From assembly GCA_003427395.1 (NCBI GenBank), contig BFEA01000057.1, forward strand, positions 2,828,884 through 2,874,564: a stretch of 45,681 nt of DNA, in the 5' to 3' direction. The position numbers were made by a program, and so were the translations under genes. The notes under the pieces were generated by a model. It saw nothing but the letters and a program-made list of their open reading frames with translations. It had not been told where the DNA came from and made no database searches. Shown one piece after another: positions 30,400-40,806 of this stretch. Within the stretch, counting starts at the first letter, position 1, and each line of letters begins with the position of its first letter. Source of the stretch: Chara braunii (lineage: Eukaryota > Streptophyta > Charophyceae > Charales > Characeae).

Positions 30400-31866
30400 C
30401 TTACAAAAAAGGTCAGAGATGCGTACGCGCAAGACCCTATCTACAGTGATATCCTCAAGAGAGTAAGGGAGGATCCAACAAGTGAACCTGATTATCGGAC
30501 CACAAACGGGTTGTTGTTTGAGAAGACAGACGTCGGAGATCCGCTGTGCATCCCCAATAGTGTAGAGATCCGGAGTCTGATCTTAGGGGAATACCACGAT
30601 ACAGAAGGACACTTCGGTTGGCAAAAGACGTTAGCCAACCTGACACGTGCCTACACGTGGCCTGGCATGAAAGCTGACTGCATAGTGTATGTTCGTAGTT
30701 GTAAGGTATGCCAGCACAACAAAACTACGATGCGAGCCCCATTGGGTCTTCTCAGACCCTTCCCTATCCCTTCAGGATTCGAAGAGTCTGTGTCCATCGA
30801 CTGTATTAGGCACGACAAGAGCCATGCCATGGTTATAGTTGATCGCTTCAGCAAGTATGCAGTTTTTGTTCCTTTGCCTTCTGAGGCACAAATAGAGTTA
30901 GCAATAGAGAAGTTTTTCGATGCCTGGGTGAGTGAGCATAATATTCCGCTATCTATAATTAGCGATGGAGATACGTGGTTTACTAGCCAGCATTGGCAGG
31001 AACTTATGTGAGTCTATGTCTCAAAGTTGTTAATGTCATCTGGCCGTCATCCAGAAACTAACGGTCAGACTGAACAAATGAATAAGATCCTGCAGCAGAT
31101 ACTCAGTATGTATATTAGGCCTGATCAGATTAACTGGGATGAGATGCTCCCTAAAGTAGCTAGTGCCTACAATAAAAGTGCCCATCTAGCTACTTGCCGT
31201 CCTAATGAATTGCACAAGTCCTTTCGACCACGCAGGCCGTTTGAAGGACTGAATAGTGAACAGATACAAAGACTGCCTCTTGGAACTTGAGAATTTGCGC
31301 TGCAGCATGAGAGGGAAATCGCGAGGGTTACAAAGAATCTGAGAAAAGATCAGCACAAGATGATAGAGCAGGCTAATAAGCATCATCGGCCATCACAGTT
31401 CCAGGTAGGTGATTTAGTCTGGGTCAAGTCTAAGGAGTTCTCCCCAGAAGAGAACATCTCACAAAAGTTGTTACCTGCGTATAGGGGACCGTGGCCTGTC
31501 CTAGAAGTGAAAGGTGGAGAGGACGGAGCTTCCTACACGGTAGAGCTACCGCCACACCTCCACACATACCCAGTCTTCCATGCCTCAAAGTTGTTACCTT
31601 GTGTCACCAGCCAGCAATTTCTGACGCGTCGATCGATGATTCCGCTGGATATGGATGGCACATATGATATAGATCGCATTGTGGAAGAGGATGTGTTCAG
31701 AACCAGAGGTAGGGGTCGTCCACAAAAGCAATACAAAGTTAGGTTCGCTTATCAGGAGCCGGAGGACGACCGCTGGTTCACAAGAACCGAGCTTTTAGAG
31801 ACCGCTCCCGACATAGTCCACGCCTACGATAGAGAAAGGAAAGGTGAAGGTCCTGCCTTGTGTTGA
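30400..31866 (+). pseudogene. Element B integrase with chromodomain-like tail
   Basis: The zinc-binding module (EYHDTEGHFGWQKT ... CKVCQ) is followed by the catalytic core: first D in SIDCI, second D in IISDGD, E in GRHPETNGQTEQMN. The frame is continuous from 30511 to 31866 apart from two TGA codons (31009-31011 and 31288-31290), each of which would be CGA by comparison with relatives. The tail includes FQVGDLVWVKSKEFS, then TYPVFHASKLLP, an AT-hook-like GRGRP and chromodomain-like strands (QYKVRF ... RWFTRTELLETAPDI). This is the best preserved integrase here. It would insert element DNA into the genome; a chromodomain would guide it to marked chromatin. Confidence 0.9.
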
Positions 31867-31890
31867 AGTATTCTCGGAGGACTTCGAATT

Positions 31891-31904
31891 TAGGCCGGCG
31901 GGAG
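31891..31904 (+). other. Polypurine tract of element B
   Basis: TAGGCCGGCGGGAG immediately precedes the LTR start TGAAAC. It is less purine-pure than a typical tract but is shared with element D (GGCCGGCAGGAA before TG at 42750). Confidence 0.55.
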
Positions 31905-32540
31905 TGAAACGGTTTTCACCTTTACGGTAGCAGATGCAGTACCCAGGGCTCGATCCCTAGACCTCACCTTCACCCATGTACAGTACCAGTTGACCCGTGT
32001 GTGTTTGAATCCGCGACCTGTTTTCTGAAAGTCCTCTGTTCAGCTGTTGTAGATAGTGTGGTCGTCGGGTCTTGAACTGCAGGTCTGTGTCTTAGAGGTC
32101 TTAGCAGTAGTATAGGTCGTAGCTGCTACAGTTCCGAAAGATCAAGCCTACGACCTTCCGGAACTTCCGAAAGTGGCCTTTCACGAGTCCTAGAGTCAGT
32201 CCGCGTCTGAGTCAGCAGAGGGCAGTCCTAACACAGTCAGCAGGGCAGTCCTAGTCCTACACAGTCCCAGGTCGCACTTTGTCTAGTCAGCAAGTACCAT
32301 GTGGGACTGTGCACACCCCGGGCCCAGGGTCAAAGGCCAGTCCTACGACAGTCCGAAGTATAAATACAGAGGCAGCGTCAAGTCATTCATTCATTCTGCC
32401 CGCGAGCCGTGCGGAAGCGCTGTTGGAGCGCGTTGTGTACCAAGGTCTGCAGGTGCCCGTAGGAGAAGTGGGCTAAGAGGAGTAAGACGCGGACATATCC
32501 GCCAGTTAGTGGTAGGAGATAGATGACAGCCATAGCTGTC
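31905..32540 (+). repeat. Element B 3' LTR
   Basis: It starts TGAAACGG after the polypurine tract. The first ~350 bp repeat 24708-25065. A TATA box lies at 32359-32366, followed by a likely transcription start and U5. The 3' end is not determinable because the 5' copy diverges; 32540 is a guess. Confidence 0.65.
32359..32366 (+). promoter_or_regulatory. TATA box in element B 3' LTR
   Basis: TATAAATA within GAAGTATAAATACAGAGG, about 455 bp into the LTR, is a good match to plant TATA boxes and is correctly placed for an LTR promoter. Confidence 0.6.
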
Positions 32541-33715
32541 AGTTAGGAGGTTAGTAGAAGTGTGTGTTGTGTGTGTGTGCGGGACATCCAGGGAGATCCG
32601 GAGTGTGTGTGTGCGAACAAGTTGCTTGGGGATACAGTTGATCGATTGGGAATCTTTGTCTGGCGCTTCGGGCGATAGCCATTCAAGACAAGTTTGAATC
32701 TGAGCTGTGTTCCTGGCTATGTTTATCTCTGAGCTTTGTGTGGGCGCTAAGCGCCAGGTGTGATTGTCATCTGTTTGCATGCATGCTGAGTGTCGAAGAA
32801 GACAAGTCTGATTGCACTTCGGGTTTTCTTATAATTAGCATTCAAAAAACACTGAAAATTTGGGTCTATTTCAACGGTTCATTGGTGTACCAACTGGGCT
32901 TAGGCCAACTGGTAGCACACATGTTTTCATCTTTTCAAGTAATGTTTTCTGCAATTGGTGCTTTTTGTTGTTGCTATCATCAGGAACTCCAAGAGGTGTA
33001 TTCTGCAATTGAGGAGGCAAAAGCAGACATTGTTGGCCTCTGGGCCTTGCAGTATCTGCAGGACAAGGTCTGAGCTTTTTCCAAACTGTTCATCGTGACA
33101 AATTCTGTGTCTGATATGCTCGGCAAAGAGACCCTCACTCATGCATCATCCATCCCATGTGAGCATGCAGGCATCGTGGTCACACCAAACACGTGAAAAT
33201 CAAGTTGTCCTTCCTCTTCGAAAATCATCACACAGTTCCACAAGATTCCAGAGTTACAGCATCGGGTACTGCACACACACAGCACCTATAGGTGGTGCAG
33301 CTATGGTGGGTCAGGCCCACAAATGTGCTCACAGACTTGAAAATTTGAGATAACGGGCCTGGCTCAATTTCACAATTGAGTTCAGCTTGAATGAAAGCCC
33401 CACAAACCCTGTCACTCGCTGCCACAAAGATGCAGGTCAGAGCTCAAGGCAGTCTTCATGTGCTACAATCGACACTACCACCAGCATGTCTCCTCCTCTC
33501 TTCTACACAGGATCTTTTCCCGAACATCGAAGTGATGCTCCACTTGATGGGTCACGACACAACAGCCCGATCCCACTCCAAAAGGAACAGGAAACAACAG
33601 CTACCAGATGGCAACTTGCTCCAGCTATGGCTGAATTCTTCACCACACAGCGCACTGCTTGATTTCTGGAACCAGCACCACACAGAATGAATGAATCCCC
33701 CAAAAACGAATTCTG
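32541..33715. other. Anonymous stretch
   Basis: GT-rich at the start (32.56-32.62 kb). Frames at 32738-33073 and 33387-33690 show no family I know. No structured repeat was noticed. Confidence 0.4.
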
Positions 33716-33927
33716 CGGTTTTGTTTCACGGGCGCACTTCCCCTGTTGCCCTTGGAAGCCTCTGGATACTTGCTGGAGGCACACTTGCGGCACAAATGGT
33801 ACTAAGCATTGACTTTATGCACGGTTTTGTTTCACGGGCGCACTTCCCCCGTTGCCCTTGGAAGCCTCTGGATACTTGCTGGAGGCACACTTGCAGCACA
33901 AATGGTACTAACCATTGACTTTATGCA
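33716..33927 (+). repeat. 106-bp tandem duplication, two copies
   Basis: CGGTTTTGTTTCACGGGCGC begins at 33716 and again at 33822. Copies differ at only a few positions (CCCCTG/CCCCCG, GCGGC/GCAGC, AAGC/AACC), so the duplication is recent compared with its surroundings. Confidence 0.92.
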
Positions 33928-33939
33928 CACACAAGAGCA

Positions 33940-34385
33940 GGTCTCAGGTTCAAGACTCCACAAGCACAGTCAACGCTTACAACAGGGTATAGCAACAGGT
34001 AAGGGCACAGGGAAGTCAACATCAGGTCCTGGGTTTAAACTCCAGCAACACGGGAGGCATACAACATAGCAGAAAAAGGCAACAACACCAGCGGCAGGTC
34101 CTGGGATTGAATCACGGCAGGCTTAGGAAGGTGAAATCCTTTCATGCTCTCTCTCGTACATGATATTCTCTCTCACTAATTCGTAGAAGCGAAGATCGGG
34201 TCCTGCGCAAGGGCAGGTGGTTTGTGAGGGAGCCATTGAGTTCAAATCCTAAATGGTACACACATGTGTAGGTGTTGCGCTTGACCATGAACGGCAATCA
34301 CATGCAGCTGTTAAACATGTCATGCGCTCAAACAGTAATCATATCTAGCTGTTAAACAGCAGGTTATGTGTTCAAAACTGAGTGG
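33940..34385 (+). repeat. Cluster of tRNA/SINE-like B-box segments
   Basis: Four segments resemble the 3' half of a tRNA: TCCTGGGTTTAAACTCCAGC, TCCTGGGATTGAATCACGGC, GAGTTCAAATCCTAAATGG and GTGTTCAAAACTGAGTGG. The first two belong to two tandem units of about 90 bp, each with an A-box-like TAGCA segment upstream. These look like fragments of tRNA-derived SINEs; no complete tRNA cloverleaf is evident. Confidence 0.4.
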
Positions 34386-34850
34386 GGATCCGGGCCGCCC
34401 GGGTGACCGGCAGGGGCCCGGGGGAGGTCCCGGGCGGCCTGGCCGGGCAGGGCACCCGGTTGGGGGCCGGGCCCCCCCAGTACACTCACCTGTTGGGGGG
34501 GTTTGGACCCCCTTTTGGCTGGTATTGGCCTCCTGCAGGCCTACCGGGTCCGACCGGCCCAAGAAACCGTTGCGTCGGGCCCGGTAGGCCTGCTTTTTTT
34601 TTTTTTTTCGCGCCGGCTCTGTTGGCGCCAACCTTACCCCCCTTTCGAACCTCCGATCGGCTGGGGTGGTCTGCCACGCGCCCCCCAGCACAATCGCAGT
34701 TGGTGCCGACCTGCAGCTGTGCCGTCCTGCTGCGCCGTCGCCCGTCGCCCGTCGCCCGTCGCCCGTCAACCTTCGCTATCGACTGTCCTGCTGCTGCTGC
34801 TACGATGAAGGCCCTGCTGCTACGACAAAGGCCCCGACGACGAAGGCGCC
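34386..34850. other. GC-rich stretch with homopolymer runs
   Basis: CCGGG/GGCCC-rich, with a T15 run (34593-34607) and four tandem CGTCGCC units at 34737-34765. No gene was recognised; the palindromic C/G composition yields overlapping frames on both strands. Confidence 0.45.
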
Positions 34851-34998
34851 GTTCTTCTTCTTCTTCTTGTCGGAATCGTTTAGGGTTTGTGTAGGACGGG
34901 GAGAGGAAGGCGCTGCTGCTAGGGTTACTGTTGCAGGTAACAACGAAGGCCCCGACGAGCTTCTTCTTCTTCTTCTTCTTCTTTTTCTTCTTCTTCTG

Positions 34999-35029
<31 letters not shown>

Positions 35030-36310
35030 GTTCTCCTTATTCTTCTTCTTTTCTTCTTCTTCCTCCTCTTCTCTCCTCCTCCTCGTCCGCTCATATTGCT
35101 CTGCTTCTTCTCTCCTCCTCCTCCTCCCCCCTCTCATCTTCTTCTTCTTCTTCTCTCCTCCTCGTCTTCCTCCGCTCATCTTCTTCTTCTTCTTCTTCTT
35201 CTTCTTCTTCTCTCCTCCTCCTCTTCCTCCGTTCATCATCATCTTCTTCTTCTTCTTCTTCTTCTTCTTCTTCTTCTTCTTCTACTTCTTCTTCTTTCGG
35301 CAGGTCACATGAGATATGACAGGCCGTCCACCTACCCCTCCTTTCTTGGCTCATCTTCTTCTTCTTCGTCGTCGTCTTCTTCTTCTCTCCTCCTCCTCCT
35401 CCTCCTCTCGTCTTCCTCGTCTTCCCCTCGTCCCCCTCGTGTTTTCATCTTCCTCCATAACTTTTCTTCTTCTTCTTCTTCTTCTTCTTCTTCTTCTTCT
35501 TCTTCTTCTTCTTCTTCTTCTTCTTCTTCTTCTTCCCTTCTCCCCAACTCGTTTTCTTTTTCCTCCTCCTCTTCTTCTTCTTCTTCTTCTTCTTCTTCTT
35601 CTTCTTCTTTGTCGACTTTCGGTAGGTCACGCGAGACACAACAGGTTAAAAAAAAAAAAAAAAAAAAACGAAGGCCGTCCTCCTCCCCCTCCTTCGCTCA
35701 TCTTCTTCTTCTTCTCCTTCTTCTCTCCTCGTCGTCCTCTTGTCTTCTTCTTCTTCCTCTCCTCCCCCTCATGTTTTCATCTTTCTCCTTGACCTTTCTT
35801 GAACTTCTTCTTCTTCCCCTCCTCACCTCTTCTTCTTCTTCTTCTTCTTCTTGTGCTCCATCCGCTAGGTCTTCTTCTCTCCTCTTCTTCTTCTTCCCCT
35901 GCTTCCCTACTCCCTTCCCGCCTTTCTCCGTCCCCCCTCCATCCCATCTCGCCATCCTCCATCCATCCATCCTTTATACATCCGTCTCTCCCTCCATCCC
36001 ATCCCGCCATCCTCCATCATCCACCATCGATCCATCCATCGATCACTACATCCATCCCTCCCTCCATCCCATCTCGCCATCCCTCCCTCCCTCCATCCCA
36101 TCTCGCCATCCCTCCCCCCTTCCATCCATCCATCCATCTTCTTCTTCTTCTTGGACGTTGTTAAGCAGTCTCCCTCCATCCCTCCATACTCCCATCTCGC
36201 CCTCCCTCCCCCCCTCCATCCATCCATCCATCCATCTTCATCTTCATCTTCTTCTTCTTCTTCTTCTTCTTCTTCTTCTTCTTCTTCTTGGACGTTGTTA
36301 AGCAGTCTCC
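34850..36310. repeat. Long TTC/TCC/CCAT microsatellite block
   Basis: It is dominated by (CTT)n to 35.88 kb and (CCAT/CCCT)n at 35.93-36.24 kb. Unique islands recur inside it: TTTCGG(C/T)AGGTCAC with GCCGTCC and GCTCATC at 35299 and 35618, and TTCTTGGACGTTGTTAAGCA with GTCTCCCTCCATCC at 36149 and 36286. The block therefore grew by segmental duplication as well as slippage. An A22 run sits near 35647. Very long frames through it encode only S/L/F or E/K/R runs. Confidence 0.95.
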
Positions 36311-36321
36311 CTCCATCCTCC

Positions 36322-37299
36322 TGCGAGGATCTGAGTCCTGGGCAGGCCTACGGGGCCCCTGTTGCATAAGTGCCCGCCAGGCGGGCCTAGCAAATCTCAA
36401 GAGGCCTTCGGCTCTCAATTTCATATTTGGGGTCCAAACAGTTCTGACGCGCCAGTTGGTTGAGGAAAACACAGGCCGAACAGCAAGGACATTCCACGGC
36501 CTCCCGGGACTTTCCGAAAGTGCAGGCCCTGGGCAAGAATCGCAGCCTCATACACAGACAGTTGGGAGGCCCAAACGAACGAGGCCCAGTAGCTGCATCA
36601 GAGGCGCAGCATCCTGGGGCCTACTGGAAGCTTCTGGGCCAAAGCCCAGGCCAGCCAAGCTGCCGAACGAGGCAGGCTCTTTCCATATAGGAAAGAGCTC
36701 GCTGCCTGGCCGGGGCATTCGTGCACTTGCTGGCTGGCGGCAGCGCTGCTGGAGCTCATGCTTGCGGGCTGGCTGCTAGCGCTGGAGTAAGGTGCAGCGC
36801 ACGTGCGGTCGTGTGTGGAAGCAGGGCGCTGCTGAGGGCAGCGCCAGCCCAGCCTCCATAGCTGGATGGGTTTGGACTACAGTGAGGCGCAGGGGGTGGT
36901 CTTCGGGTGTATAGAGGGAAGACGTGGGAGAGAGAGAAGGATGATGATGATGATGATGTGAGGGCACATACCTGGTATTGGCGATGGTCTGCTACTAGCA
37001 ACATCTTCAAGTACTTCGTTGGCTGCTGACGTCAACAGTTGCATTGTCAATTAGTAGGCTAGTAGTAGCTGTGTAGGGAGTAGGCTGGGTGTCGAGCACC
37101 AAGTAGGGAGAATGGCCCGGATACATATGTTGGTGGTGGCGAGAGCAAGCTCTCATTGACATTGGTTTTCAGTGTTACGATTTTCCATTGTTGTCTTATT
37201 GGTGCAATGACGCTTTCTAAACACTGTGATACGATCTGGCTTTCAATGTGATTGTGCAATCTGAATATTGTCATCTCGTTTTTGCTCATTTTCCTTGCA
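36322..37299 (+). repeat. Element C 5' LTR
   Basis: It starts TGCGAGGATCTGAGTCCTG (compare element A TGTGAAGACTCTGTCCTC) and ends CCTTGCA before the primer site. About 978 bp, close to element A's 1093 bp, but the middle has diverged. It contains the TATA palindrome at 36680-36696. The left edge directly abuts the microsatellite, so it is uncertain by a few bases. Confidence 0.7.
36680..36696 (+). promoter_or_regulatory. TATA-like core in inverted repeat (element C LTR)
   Basis: CTTTCC-ATATA-GGAAAG. Compared with element A (ACTTCC-ATATA-GGAAGT) the arms differ but still pair. Confidence 0.45.
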
Positions 37300-37302
37300 A
37301 TT

Positions 37303-37314
37303 TGGTATCGGAGC
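37303..37314 (+). other. Primer binding site of element C
   Basis: TGGTATCGGAGC, followed by TGGTTCGAAC. It matches the usual plant site TGGTATCAGAGC except at one base. The sequence beyond, TGGTTCGA, is shared with element A, so the site may extend. Confidence 0.8.
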
Positions 37315-38731
37315 TGGTTCGAACTGCGCTTCATTGGTTCTTCGCAAATAGCTGTTCGGTGCTTCGCATGAGGTGTGGGGCAGTGATAAGGCTTGGGCGT
37401 TGAACGGTAAGGCGGTCCAGGGTCGTGTGGGCGCGCCAGGAAGCTATGTGGTGACATTAGGGGTGTACGCCTGGATGATGAGAACTGGCTGATGTGGCAT
37501 TTAAGCCAAGGTGGAACTGCATTCTGTTGTTTGTTGTGCCGAGGCAAGGACCGGTCATCATAAATGCACGTCAGGTTGCCGGTGAGAAATCTGTGGTCGG
37601 GGGCAGCATTATGAGGTACGTTGCTCTCTTCCTTACCTACCCTCTCCATTACTTCTTATCGTGAGGAAGTGAGTTTTGTCTTGAGAGTCCTCTCAATGTG
37701 AGGTGTCGCGAGCGCTCAACCTTGAGAGTCGACATTCTTCCTGGGCAGCAAGCTGGTGGGAGACGGGTGAAGCCTCTGAAGGGCCCTGGATGAAGCACTC
37801 GGGTCACAGTCACCATGCCAACCCACTAGGACTAGTACACGCATGCTTTGCCGCAAGTCCTTGGATTTGCTGCTGCGCAATAGAGGTCATGCAGGGCATG
37901 CCAGCCCTTTAACAGACGCTTTCCAGACCGTCTTTAAATATTTCTGGTGGGGACTCGGTGTTGACTCTGGCTGTGATCATTGTCCTGATTGCGACGTTAA
38001 AAAATTCCTGAGGACCGTGGGGGCTGTCCTAAAACTGCCTCTTGATCAGCCAGATCAAACCGGGTGTAAGGCTCGTTGCATGTGAGGATAAATAAGGTGC
38101 AGGGGCTGGCAGGTTCGACGTAGACTTGGGGCACAAGGGTGTGCCGGATTGCACACCTTCAGACACGATGCTCAACCAGATGCCTAGGAACGTCGACACA
38201 AAGTGACTACTCAAGAGGGATACAGGGAAAGGGTTGGATTCCGGTAACTGTTCGCGGTGGCATGAAATAGATAAACTGCCATCCAGCATACATCTCTGCA
38301 GGAAATTTTATTTTTATTTTGATTATTTAGTTGTTACAGACTTGATTGACAACTAACAGACAGCTGCAGATAGATAGAAATCCTTCCTGCATGCAATTTG
38401 TTTCAGAGTAATCTAAAAATAGATTTAGTATTCCCTGTAGGACCTGACATTGATTTCTGGTTACTACTTGTCTACTTCTTCTTAGGCTTACTGAATTTAG
38501 AGTTAAACAATCGGTTGTGTGTCCTGCTGAGGTAGGATCCAGTGTGGGTTCTAGTTTAGGTTACACACATTGTAGCTCATGAGTGAAGCGGTCAATAGTG
38601 AGTAGGAGGAAGAACTAGTCGAAGACCTTAGGGTCACTTGTAGAACCGCTCTCAGTCGTCCACTCACCTTCTAGAAGTTAGGTCCGGGAGACGAAAGGAG
38701 ACTACGAAGGGAAGCTAGGGCGAGGGAGATA
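37315..38731 (+). other. Element C leader
   Basis: Non-coding leader between primer site and gag. 37756-38085 aligns with element A (22868-23215, minus). The 3' part (38.3-38.7 kb) is AT-rich and not obviously conserved. Confidence 0.65.
37969..38053 (+). promoter_or_regulatory. Conserved leader block, copy in element C
   Basis: GCTGTGATCATTGTCCTGAT, TGCGACGTTAAAAAATTCCT, GAGGACCGTGGGGGCTGTCC, TAAAACTGCCTCTTGATCAG. GTCCT...AGGAC can pair. See copies in A and B. Confidence 0.65.
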
Positions 38732-40359
38732 TTGTGGAGAGCGAGAGCAGCGGCAGCTAGTGTTGGGGCTAGGACCGAAGTCAGCACAGGCACAACTATG
38801 GCTACTTCTTCCACAATGTCCCAGGCCGTGTCCCAGGCCTCTTCGTCAGGAACGAGTCAAGGTACCCAGGGTATGGTTAGTCAATCTGTTGGCTTGCAAG
38901 TCAACCAACAACCTCAACTCTCAACAGAGGGTTATGGGATCCTCCATGCAGAAGAACTTCATAACGAGTTGCAGAAGCAACTGAGAGAGGCAGCGGAGAG
39001 ATGGCACGCAGGTTGTCCAGCAGGGAGTGCTGGTTGCTAGAGACAAATTATGGCTGCACTTCAGGCTCCTCGTCCTATGATGAGACGGCCTCAGTATGCT
39101 GTTGCTCCCCTTTCGGTTGCGGGGCCCTCAGTGACGCCGTCGCCGATAGGGCCCCCTTTCTCACCCATGTATGGCATTCCTCTTTCAAGTAGTCAACCAG
39201 TAGTTAGTGGTCCGGTTCTTGTCTCTTCTACCTTACCATCTAGGACGATGGTTTCTACAGTCCCATCGTCAGTGCAAGCTCAGGTCAGTGCACAGCAACC
39301 TGTCTCAGTGGCTTTGCAGCCAGTGCAGCAATCTCCTGGGCCAATGCAGCCCGTGCAGTGGATGGCCAAGATAACCTTGCTGAGTCCCAAACCCTTCTCT
39401 GGCGACACGAAGAAGGACGAGGACTTGGATACCTGGGTGAGAACTGTGCCTACCTATGTGAGGCACAAGCTCACTAGGCCAGAACAAGAAGTGATAGTTG
39501 CTGCTTCCTTTTTAGAGGGATCGACAATGCTTCGGTTGAATGGGTCAGTGCAGCAGCAGGGCTACGGTCAGAACTTCGATGCGTGGGCCCAGGCCCAGAC
39601 ATTGGAAGACTTCGTGCGGACTGTGTATAACAGGTGGCATGACCCTCAAGGGGCTCAAAAGTCCACCGAGGCGATCAACAATCTTTATGCCAAAAGGTAC
39701 AAGAATGTCAGCGGGCTCACAGACACCGTAGAACGTCTGCTCGTGGTACCTGGTGTGCACTACAACCCACAGGTACTCCTCATGGATTATTTGAGATGTC
39801 TCCCTTAGATGTCAAGAATAAACTGGTGGATGAGGCCTATGTTGAACAACATAACTTCGCTTCTTTTAGCAAGAAAGCCTTAGACATAGAGGCAAAGCTT
39901 GGGACCACGCATCAGAGTCAAGGTGATGGTAGGAAGAAGAGACTTTCCCAGGACTGGAAGAAGGGTCAACTAATGTTCGTCAACCATGATGGTCAGGCGA
40001 CTGAAATTGACGACTTCTCATATCTTGGGGAGGAGACAGAGGATGATGGGGCCAATGAGACTTCGAATGGGGGAGTTGTGGCGCCTATCAAAGAAAAGAC
40101 TAGGGGGACCGGGAAGAAGAAGGTAGTACGGTTCACGGGTCAGGGCGACCACGGAACGTCCGCATGGGTGAAACTTGGTTTAGAGTACGAGGTGGGGAGG
40201 GACCGAGTTGCTAGGGGTACGTGTATGAACTGTGGCAACTATGGCCACAAACCCAGAACGTGCCGAGGTAAGAAAGTCCTAACGAAGGTGGTGGGACTAT
40301 CTTCGAACCCTGGCGGTGCTTCTGCGAGCACTTCACAGGGAAACACCTCGGGCCAGTAG
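38732..40359 (+). pseudogene. Element C gag with zinc knuckle
   Basis: The S/T/Q-rich N-terminus (38732 onward) hits a stop at 39040. The frame at 39050-39808 carries the linker and capsid: LLSPKPFSGDTKKDEDLDTW, EVIVAASFLEGSTMLRLNGS, AWAQAQTLEDFVRTVYNRWH and a long conserved tail. A frame slip near 39790-39806 moves to 39796-40359, which holds TCMNCGNYGHKPRTCRGKK (CCHC knuckle) and ends GNTSGQ-TAG. It is nearly intact, with only about two lesions. It would form the particle shell and bind element RNA. Confidence 0.88.
40338..40344 (+). promoter_or_regulatory. -1 ribosomal frameshift heptamer at gag-pol overlap
   Basis: G-GGA-AAC in the gag frame (CAG GGA AAC) fits the canonical X-XXY-YYZ slippery rule. 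It lies 12 nt before the gag TAG (40357-40359). The -1 frame continues as KHLGPVGVLAALTRAEVV, homologous to the start of element A pol (RKHIGPVEVIADSTPDEV). A weak stem CACCT/AGGTG follows but starts too close to the site; I could not establish a proper downstream pseudoknot. Confidence 0.65.
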
Positions 40360-40465
40360 GTGTTTTAGCCGCTCTTACTCGCGCTGAAGTGGTAATGTTG
40401 CCTTCTCCACTTCAGGCGTTGGCCAGGGCTCGTGACCCACGTATTGCGCCTCAGACACATTCGAG

Positions 40466-40605
40466 ACGCAATGGTCAAAGGAGAATTTGAATGGGGAGCA
40501 ACTCGTATTCCGCCGAAACCTGGGAAGAATGAAAAGCGTCCACTGGGAGTATCATGCTTCAAGGACAAGATCGTACAAGAAGTTGGACCTAACTCACCTG
40601 AAGCG
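40466..40605 (+). pseudogene. Group II intron reverse-transcriptase/maturase-like fragment
   Basis: The frame reads VKGEFEWGATRIPPKPGKNE then KRPLGVSCFKDKIVQEV. The pattern I-P-K-P-x-G-K-x-RPLG-x5-D-K/R-I-V-Q is the N-terminal RT signature of group II intron-encoded proteins, common in plant mitochondria. Only about 45 residues are present, without the catalytic boxes. The flanks are element C pol (left) and unassigned sequence (right). Confidence 0.5.
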
Positions 40606-40806
40606 CACTGCAGACTCAATCTTAAATGAAAATGAAAAAAATGAGAGCATACGGTGGAACCGGTGAACCATTCGAATCTCTTTTCGAATGGGGCAGAGGG
40701 CTCATAGTACCTTTATTTACAGCAGCAACCTAGCAATAGGCGCATAGCGCAACGTTGGTCTGGTTGTGTACAAAGTCAGCAGACGGGAAAGAGCCAAAGT
40801 CGATGG

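Larger units (their letters stand above)
24708..32540 (+). mobile_element. Element B: degraded Ty3/gypsy retrotransposon lacking RT
   Basis: Order: LTR-like 24708, leader with the conserved block, coiled-coil gag with a nested hAT-like element, zinc knuckle, protease, RNase H, integrase, chromodomain-like tail, polypurine tract, 3' LTR at 31905. The first ~350 bp of the two LTRs match well and then diverge, so the 5' LTR is rearranged or of a different subtype. The right boundary is uncertain. The RT between protease (~29.94 kb) and RNase H (~30.07 kb) has been deleted. It abuts element A's 5' LTR with a 28-bp gap. Confidence 0.8.
36322..40455 (+). mobile_element. Element C: 5' half of an A-type Ty3/gypsy element
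   Basis: LTR, primer site, leader with conserved block, gag and the first codons of pol follow each other in normal order. Homology to element A ends just after the pol linker (PSPLQALA), where mitochondrial sequence begins; protease, RT and RNase H are absent. Leader and gag similarity to A is clear at protein and nucleotide level. Confidence 0.82.

Noticed and set aside
34931-36301. 456-aa open frame (and the 202-aa and 217-aa frames beside it)
   Set aside because: They run through TTC/GAA microsatellite and encode only S, L, F or E, K, R runs; open because the repeat lacks stops, not because it is a gene.
40365-40629. Treating the RT-like fragment as the gypsy RT of element C
   Set aside because: The motif I-P-x-K-P-G-K...RPLG-x-x...DKIVQ is of group II intron type, not Ty3 (which has MCVDYR..N and YLDD), and it is followed by mitochondrial genes.
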